Source of the DNA: a virus
Strand: one strand, 5' to 3'
Length of the DNA stretch: 24,757 bases
IMG/VR virus record: IMGVR_UViG_3300022542_000237
Location: 1-24,757 of that record
Positions 19,292 through 24,757 of the stretch are shown piece after piece (the stretch's first letter is position 1; every line of letters begins with the position of its first letter). The notes below the pieces were generated by a model, which made no database searches, had not been told where the DNA came from, and saw only the letters and a program-made list of their open reading frames with translations. Made by a program: the position numbers and the translations under genes.

Positions 19292-21634
19292 GTGGGCGAG
19301 AAACAAGTCACCAAGAAATATAGCACCTTTGTAAGGGGGCTTATTACTGAAGCTAATGCCATCAGCTTTCCTGAGAATGCCTCAGTGGATGAAGAGAACT
19401 TTCATCTACATAGAGATGGTTCAAGGGAGAGGCGGCTAGGTATTAACTACGAGAGTGGCTTCTCTAAAACTTCTGTTGACTTTGCCACTGAAGTTGAGTC
19501 AGAGGTTTCTTACTTTGCATGGAACAATGCAGGTAACTCCTCTGATAAAAGCTTTATTGTTGTTCAAGCTGGTCGTTATATAGACATCTTTGAGTCTACC
19601 TTAGGTATATATGGGGTCTCAAAGAAGAGGTATACAATTGGTGTAGACACAACTGCCATCCCTTATGGAGGCACGTCTGACCTTCGTCCTAAATACGCTG
19701 TTGGCTTCACTTCAGCTAACGGAGCTCTCTATTGTGTACAGAAGACATCCACCCCTTTCTATATCACATACGATGCAGATACAGACCTTTTCTCTCTAGT
19801 TAATTATGAGATTAGTGTTAGGGATATCTGGGGTGTTCCTCTAGGTATTGCTACAGATATCACAAACCACCCTGCAACTCTTACAGGAAACGATGGATGG
19901 CAACACAGATATAACCTTGCTAACCAAGGGTGGCCTGATGAAGCTGTCCTTATGTCCACCTCCACAGGAACCCCTCCTCTCTCTGGAGGCGGTGTAATTA
20001 CAGCCAATCCGATTGATCAAACTCTCGCTGACTTCGGGTATGCCCCTTCTCTTGCTGATAGCTACTACCTCTCATATGGCCTCCTGACCGCAGGTGTAGC
20101 TCCAACTAATGTGGAGATGTATCGTCCTGATAAGCTTACTACAAACCCTCTCCTACACCTTCAGATGCCTAAGGGCAAGTTTATCATTAAGGCCTTTATT
20201 AAGGATAGAAGCAGTAAGACGAGTGTTGTATACTCTGGCACTGAGTCTCAAGATAAAGGTTCCCCCACCCTCATAGAGACATTTGCAGGAAGAGTGTGGT
20301 ATGCAGGAGTAGAGTCTGCTCTGGTAGATACCTCTACCTTTGATGATAAGGTGAGGTATAACTCCACCTTATTCTTTAGTCAGATATTAGAAACATATGA
20401 ACATGCGTCTAACTGCTACCAGCAGAACGACCCCACCTCTAAAGACTTCTCTACCATTTTAGATACAGATGGAGGTACAATAGAACTGGCTGGTGCTGGT
20501 AAGATACAGAGATTGGTTTCTCTCCACAACTTCTTAGTTGTTCTAGCAGATAATGGTATATGGACGGTTACAGGTGGTAGAGGTGGCTTCACTGCATCAG
20601 ACTACACTGTAAGAAAGGTGAGTAATGTTGGTTGTATTTCATCTAAGAGTGTTGTTGAGGTGGAAGGCTCACTTGTCTACTGGAGCCTTTCTGGTATCTA
20701 TGCTTTAGCTGTTGATGCAGAATCTCAGGATATTAGAACACAGAACATAACAGAGAGTTCAATACAAACCCTTTATCAAGACATTCCTGACGTAGCAAAG
20801 AAAACTGCTACAGGCTTCCTAGATACATCAGAGAGGCAGGTGAGTTGGTTGTATAATAACGATCCTTCTTTTGATGGTATAGCTTATAAGTGGAGAAAGA
20901 CCAAGGAGCTGTCTTACGACCTAGTGTTAAAAGCTTGGTCTGTAAACACTATCTCTCCTTTAGCAAGCAACACCCCTTACATCATTGGAGCTCTCAACGT
21001 CCCTATTGTAAACTCCTACAACCAGCTTACGGATGTAGTAGCTAATGGTGTGTTAGTGGAGGCTGACGGTGTACAGGTGCAGGTAAATGTCCCTGCTTTC
21101 TCAGCTCAAGGTCCAAGGCCTATTTACATATGCTACTCTCCCACAGGCTACACCTTCGGAGACTACCTCAACACTTCTTACCTCGATTGGTATTCTGAGG
21201 ATAGCACAGGGATAGACTTTGTAAGTTATTTGATTACGGGGTATGAAGCCCTAGATGATATAGCTCGACGTAGACAAGCTGTATATATGACAGCTCACTT
21301 TGATAGAACAGAAGACAACTTCATTTCTGATGGAGCTGGTGGAGCCATCCTAGACAACCAATCAGGTTGTACACTACAGGCTAGATGGGATTGGGCAGAC
21401 CATTCCAACTCAGGGAAGTGGGGGAGCGAACAGCAGATTTATAGGCTGAAGAGGCTTTATACACCTACAGGAACTCTTCCAGAATCATTTGACAACGGCT
21501 TCCCTATCACCTCTACAAAGAATAAGCTTAGAGGCGTAGGTCGATCAAGCCACTTGAAGTTCACCTCCGAGACAGGCAAGGATATGCACCTCCTTGGTTG
21601 GCAGATTGAATATAAAGGGAAGGAGAAGGTATAG
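19292..21634 (+). CDS. Tail tubular protein B-like nozzle (T7 gp12 type)
   Basis: A 780-aa protein starts at GTG 19292, 3 nt after the previous stop. No strong ribosome binding site is present, so translation is probably coupled. The start reads KKYSTFVRGLITEANAISFP, then NASVDEENFHLHRDGSRERR. This opening is typical of the tail nozzle proteins of many short-tailed phages. The rest is beta-propeller-like, with repeated blades (RYIDIFESTLGIYGVSKKRY, then LVVLADNGIWTVTGGRGG). It forms the hexameric lower tail tube through which DNA leaves, and joins fibres. Confidence 0.85.
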   Translation: MGEKQVTKKYSTFVRGLITEANAISFPENASVDEENFHLHRDGSRERRLGINYESGFSKTSVDFATEVESEVSYFAWNNAGNSSDKSFIVVQAGRYIDIFESTLGIYGVSKKRYTIGVDTTAIPYGGTSDLRPKYAVGFTSANGALYCVQKTSTPFYITYDADTDLFSLVNYEISVRDIWGVPLGIATDITNHPATLTGNDGWQHRYNLANQGWPDEAVLMSTSTGTPPLSGGGVITANPIDQTLADFGYAPSLADSYYLSYGLLTAGVAPTNVEMYRPDKLTTNPLLHLQMPKGKFIIKAFIKDRSSKTSVVYSGTESQDKGSPTLIETFAGRVWYAGVESALVDTSTFDDKVRYNSTLFFSQILETYEHASNCYQQNDPTSKDFSTILDTDGGTIELAGAGKIQRLVSLHNFLVVLADNGIWTVTGGRGGFTASDYTVRKVSNVGCISSKSVVEVEGSLVYWSLSGIYALAVDAESQDIRTQNITESSIQTLYQDIPDVAKKTATGFLDTSERQVSWLYNNDPSFDGIAYKWRKTKELSYDLVLKAWSVNTISPLASNTPYIIGALNVPIVNSYNQLTDVVANGVLVEADGVQVQVNVPAFSAQGPRPIYICYSPTGYTFGDYLNTSYLDWYSEDSTGIDFVSYLITGYEALDDIARRRQAVYMTAHFDRTEDNFISDGAGGAILDNQSGCTLQARWDWADHSNSGKWGSEQQIYRLKRLYTPTGTLPESFDNGFPITSTKNKLRGVGRSSHLKFTSETGKDMHLLGWQIEYKGKEKV

Positions 21635-21637
21635 ATT

Positions 21638-22435
21638 ATGGGATTTAAATTACCAAGTCCATTTGAACCAATCAATTTCGTAGACCCGGCTGGGGTTGGG
21701 GGGAGTAAGACTGAGGGTGGCCCTACATTCTCTATGAACCCAATACAGAATACAATAGAAACTGCTCAGAATGTAGAGGCTGTTGCTGGTACGGGGTATG
21801 AGACAGACTTTAATGAATGGGATCCAGATGTTTGGAAGAGTACAGCAGCGGGAGCTGCCTCAGGCTCTAAGTTTGGCTGGGTAGGTGCTGTTGTAGGAGG
21901 GCTTGTCGGTACATTTGGTGGCCTAGCGGAACAGAAGGCTAGAGAAGATGCTGAGGCTGAGCAAGGCCCATTAGATGAAGCAGCTAGAGCTAACGCTAGA
22001 AAGTCTATAACAGCCAAGAACGCCATCTCAGGTCTACAAGCTAGACGTGCTAGAATGTCTGTAATCAACAGAGCCATTACAGAGAGAGCCTCAGTTGTTT
22101 CTCAAACCACCGCTTCTGGTGTTAGGGGTAGTGGCCAAGCAGGGGCTACAGGTAATATTACAGCTCAGCTACAGGGAGAGCTTCAATACGAAAGCATAGT
22201 TCAAGAGCTAAGTAAACGTGCAGGTACGTTTGCAACTAGAGCTAAAGAAGCTGAAGATAAGTTTAACAGGCTACAAGAGGAGAAGGCTGAGATTCAGGCA
22301 TGGACACAGACAGCTTTGCAAGCTTATAGCACCTTCGGTGGGGCTTTCTCTGGTGACGAAACTACGACAGAAGTATCAACACAAAATTATTCCTCCGGGT
22401 CTGTGACCTCTGAACCTTCGATATTTAATTCATAA
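21638..22435 (+). CDS. Internal virion protein (gp14-like role)
   Basis: A 265-aa protein starts 3 nt after the nozzle stop, behind AAGGAG. The N-terminal 75 residues are flexible (PFEPINFVDPAGVGGSKT). Then comes a glycine-rich membrane-like helix (FGWVGAVVGGLVGTFGGL, about 80-97) followed by long alanine/arginine-rich helices (ARRARMSVINRAITERASVV and a coiled coil to about 230). The tail is Ser/Thr-rich. This layout (membrane-inserting helix plus coiled coil, before a giant virion gene) resembles ejected proteins such as T7 gp14, which forms a channel in the outer membrane. It overlaps the next gene by one base. Confidence 0.7.
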   Translation: MGFKLPSPFEPINFVDPAGVGGSKTEGGPTFSMNPIQNTIETAQNVEAVAGTGYETDFNEWDPDVWKSTAAGAASGSKFGWVGAVVGGLVGTFGGLAEQKAREDAEAEQGPLDEAARANARKSITAKNAISGLQARRARMSVINRAITERASVVSQTTASGVRGSGQAGATGNITAQLQGELQYESIVQELSKRAGTFATRAKEAEDKFNRLQEEKAEIQAWTQTALQAYSTFGGAFSGDETTTEVSTQNYSSGSVTSEPSIFNS

Positions 22436-24757
22436 TGGCTAATACAGAGTTTGGTAATCAAGTGCTGGCAAGTAGAGATGTTCCTCTACAAGGCTTTGTC
22501 CCTGATGATCCTGAGATGACAGACTTCCTCAATAGGTCTGCTGATGAGGCCAGTCAAAGAGAGATATATCTAGACCCTCAGTCTGAAGACTTTGACCTAG
22601 GCGGGCCTCTCCTACAAGACTCAGGTATGCCAGAGAGCCAGAAGAAGATGGAGGCCTTCGCTGGCGCTTCTCTTTCTTCTGATAAAACACATAATAACTC
22701 TGAGCGGATTAAAACAGAATTTGATACAATAGGAAACTCTCCCACCCTCAGTAAGATTACAGACTACATATATAATGATTTAGATGCACGTCGAAGAGAT
22801 GCTGTTATTGCTGTGGTGTCTGACCCTCGTAACTCTGTAGAAGATGTTCAAGAGATTATAACAAACTATGCTGCACTACGTGGTACAGATGCAGACCTAG
22901 TTACAGAGATGTTAGTAGGGCTCACTGTCCTAGATAACGCTCGTATAGAAGAAGATGCTAGGGTGCAGGATAAGAGAGTTTCTCAATCTGATAGAATTAT
23001 ACTAGGGTATGAAGAGAGGAGTAAAGAAGGGAATCGTTATTCTATTGAAGAAGACGAGGACACATTAAGTACGGTTGCTAGTTTTGCTATGCTCCTCTTC
23101 CCTCTAGCAGAAGGGCCAACAGCTGTAGCTGCTAAAGAAGCTCTAGGTGGAGACATCTCTCCATTAGATTACATCTTTATAGGGCGTACTAAACAAGATG
23201 CACAAGAGGCTCTCCTTGCCCTCTCAGCTCAGCCTGAGAAACAGAGACAAGTTGTAGAGCTCCTTAAGGAGGTTATTGAGGGCAAGGCTGATACGTGGCT
23301 AGGCTCTAGTACAATATCTAAGATATATGAACATGATGTAATTGATGGTAACATGGGTACAGGTACGGTGTGGGCTGATAACATCTTTGGTGTTGTAGAC
23401 GCACTAGGTCTTCTCCTCGCTCCTATTGGAATTGCTAAGAAGGTTGCTAAGATTACAAGCAACAGTCATGGTGGTTCTCCTGCTGGTGCTGTGGATAGTG
23501 CCAACCCTGCTGCTGCCTCTGACATTCATGCAGATGTTCTTAAGGATAAGTCAGGGAAGATAGGTGAGGATGTAGGCCTCTCTCCAGAGGATGCTGTAGG
23601 CGCTTCTATGCCTAAGCCTTGGGGCTCTGACCTCTCAGGGGCTCCCGCTTCTGTTGTTGAGACGTTGGGGAAGTCTGATGTGGAAGCAGCTGACATCTTT
23701 GCCACCTCTGGTGGACAACGTCTCCTCTATGAGACAGAAGAACTAGCTCAGACACAAGAGAAAGCCTTCGAGTATTTAGAGTCTATTACAGGGGCTAAAC
23801 TGCACGTAGGTATGTCTCAATATGCTGAGGTATCTACAGAGATAGGTAAAGGGGATAGAGGCTTTAATATCAGAGCTATCTATGGCTCTAGTGAGGACTC
23901 AGGGTGGGCTACATTACAGGGGGCAAAGAACGCTGGCACTAAAGTGTTTGGCAAAGGACAACCCATATCTATTAGGGTGAGAGACCCTGCCAATCCTACG
24001 AAGCACTATGATGTAAACTCAGAGGCAGGGCAGGCTGTTGAGGACGGAGAGTTCTTTGTACAGTTTGATTATACACACACATACGATCCTTCAGTGGTGG
24101 CTGTCTTTGGTGAGAACATTGTGTCACGTATAGGCTCAGTGCCTTATGTAGGCAAATATCTTCAAGATGCTGTTAACAGGTTCGATGATGTAATTAAGAA
24201 TGGTGCTCTCGTCTATACAGATCAAGCCTCTGGCCTAGAGAAGAGGCTCCTTGACCTGTCCTCTAAAAGACTCCTTAAATTAGGAGACAAGAGTAAGCAC
24301 AAGGTTCTTGAGGCTATTGAACAAGGCTATAAGGAAGAAAGGAATTGGGGCTATGAGGAGCTGGTAACAGGCTTCAACATGGACGCTAAGGAAGCTGTAG
24401 CATACTTCGACTACCGTAAAGGACAAGACCTTGAACACGCTCTCCACAATAGAGAGGTATATCAGAGCCTACAGAGGGGTGGTTATGAGTCTCTTTATGT
24501 AGGTGGGAAAGAAGCTAAGATATTTGCTAAGAAGATAGATGAAAGCTCAGCCGTTCAAGGCAAGAGCTCTGTCCCTGTGTATGATGCTAACACAAACACC
24601 ACTAAGCTATTGTCAACTGATGAGGTGAGTGAGTTGTATGCAGGTGGTAATTCTATTGCTAGAATGAATAGCCCTGTCTATGTAGGAAAGAATAAGTTTG
24701 ATATGGTGGTGGTGGGGAGCTCTCCTTTTAAAGGCGGGACGAGCCTCCTTAAGCCTC
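22435..24757 (+). CDS. Very large virion protein, N-terminal part only
   Basis: A frame opens at ATG 22435 (TAATG overlap) and stays open to the right edge, giving 774 codons so far. The opening is acidic and flexible (MANTEFGNQVLASRDVPLQG). A hydrophobic stretch lies at about 219-232 (VASFAMLLFPLAEG), and another near 320-338 (IFGVVDALGLLLAPIGIAKK). Residues from about 575 hold KRLLKLGDKSKHKVLEAIEQ, then RNWGYEELVTGFNMDAKEAV, then YFDYRKGQDLEHALHNREVY. I recall these in very large internal or multifunctional proteins of marine podoviruses. Such proteins are carried in the head and ejected with DNA, often with enzymatic domains further on. No catalytic domain is visible here. Confidence 0.75.
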   Translation, partial: MANTEFGNQVLASRDVPLQGFVPDDPEMTDFLNRSADEASQREIYLDPQSEDFDLGGPLLQDSGMPESQKKMEAFAGASLSSDKTHNNSERIKTEFDTIGNSPTLSKITDYIYNDLDARRRDAVIAVVSDPRNSVEDVQEIITNYAALRGTDADLVTEMLVGLTVLDNARIEEDARVQDKRVSQSDRIILGYEERSKEGNRYSIEEDEDTLSTVASFAMLLFPLAEGPTAVAAKEALGGDISPLDYIFIGRTKQDAQEALLALSAQPEKQRQVVELLKEVIEGKADTWLGSSTISKIYEHDVIDGNMGTGTVWADNIFGVVDALGLLLAPIGIAKKVAKITSNSHGGSPAGAVDSANPAAASDIHADVLKDKSGKIGEDVGLSPEDAVGASMPKPWGSDLSGAPASVVETLGKSDVEAADIFATSGGQRLLYETEELAQTQEKAFEYLESITGAKLHVGMSQYAEVSTEIGKGDRGFNIRAIYGSSEDSGWATLQGAKNAGTKVFGKGQPISIRVRDPANPTKHYDVNSEAGQAVEDGEFFVQFDYTHTYDPSVVAVFGENIVSRIGSVPYVGKYLQDAVNRFDDVIKNGALVYTDQASGLEKRLLDLSSKRLLKLGDKSKHKVLEAIEQGYKEERNWGYEELVTGFNMDAKEAVAYFDYRKGQDLEHALHNREVYQSLQRGGYESLYVGGKEAKIFAKKIDESSAVQGKSSVPVYDANTNTTKLLSTDEVSELYAGGNSIARMNSPVYVGKNKFDMVVVGSSPFKGGTSLLKP

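Noticed and set aside
1-24757. CRISPR array, insertion sequence, integrase or attachment site
   Set aside because: None seen. There are no spaced identical repeats, no transposase or recombinase motifs, and the tRNA is complete with no duplicated 3' end visible in the window.

Overview
The window is part of a lytic-type, short-tailed (podovirus-like) bacteriophage genome. The evidence is the late block: large and small terminase, portal, scaffold, HK97-type major capsid protein, gp11-like and gp12-like tail-tube proteins, a small internal virion protein and the start of a very large virion protein. There is no tail-tape-measure, tail-sheath or major-tail-tube gene. Ribosome binding sites are strong and bacterial, genes are packed with TAATG/ATGA junctions, and no integrase, repressor or transposase is visible. 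The composition, tail-fibre style and proteins resemble marine gammaproteobacterial podoviruses (I think of the SIO1/VpV262/RIO-1 neighbourhood), but this is recall and not a search result. The host is unknown; a Fur-box-like palindrome would fit a gammaproteobacterium.

Layout. (1) Positions 1-3542 hold a leftward block of small accessory genes: a partial protein ending the window with a MIB/HERC2- or KEG-like module, membrane proteins, a three-module protein with SH3-like repeats, and several 33-43 aa genes not found by ordinary length cut-offs. Three terminator-like hairpins punctuate it. (2) Positions 3543-4809 are a mostly non-coding divergent control region with several palindromes, a tandem 10-bp repeat and one copy of a nonamer (CTACTATCA on the minus strand) that recurs five times in the left arm. 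(3) Positions 4810-5857 hold rightward small genes (one RMF-like), a tRNA-Thr(UGU) with encoded CCA, and an HNH endonuclease. (4) Positions 5900-10305 hold three tail-fibre/adhesin genes. (5) Positions 10289-16973 run from a small lipoprotein through the terminases, portal, two lysine-rich basic proteins, a short conserved protein, scaffold and capsid. (6) Positions 16985-24757 hold a decoration-like protein, a terminator, and the tail/adaptor/internal-protein genes, running off the right edge inside a giant virion protein.

How it works together. The right arm is a virion assembly line: scaffold and capsid make the procapsid, the portal and terminases package DNA, the gp11/gp12-like pair forms the short tail, the internal proteins are probably ejected, and the three fibres recognise the host. 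The left arm is probably early host-modulation genes of unknown function. Replication and lysis genes are not visible in this window. The most interesting points are: in-frame nested starts with perfect Shine-Dalgarno sequences in fused left-arm proteins; a likely hairpin-bridged ribosome binding site at 14957-14991; an RMF-like ribosome-hibernation mimic next to a phage tRNA that carries a compensated A19-U56 tertiary pair; a Fur-like palindrome in the control region; and a decayed HNH-like protein beside a histone-H1-like protein in the capsid operon.
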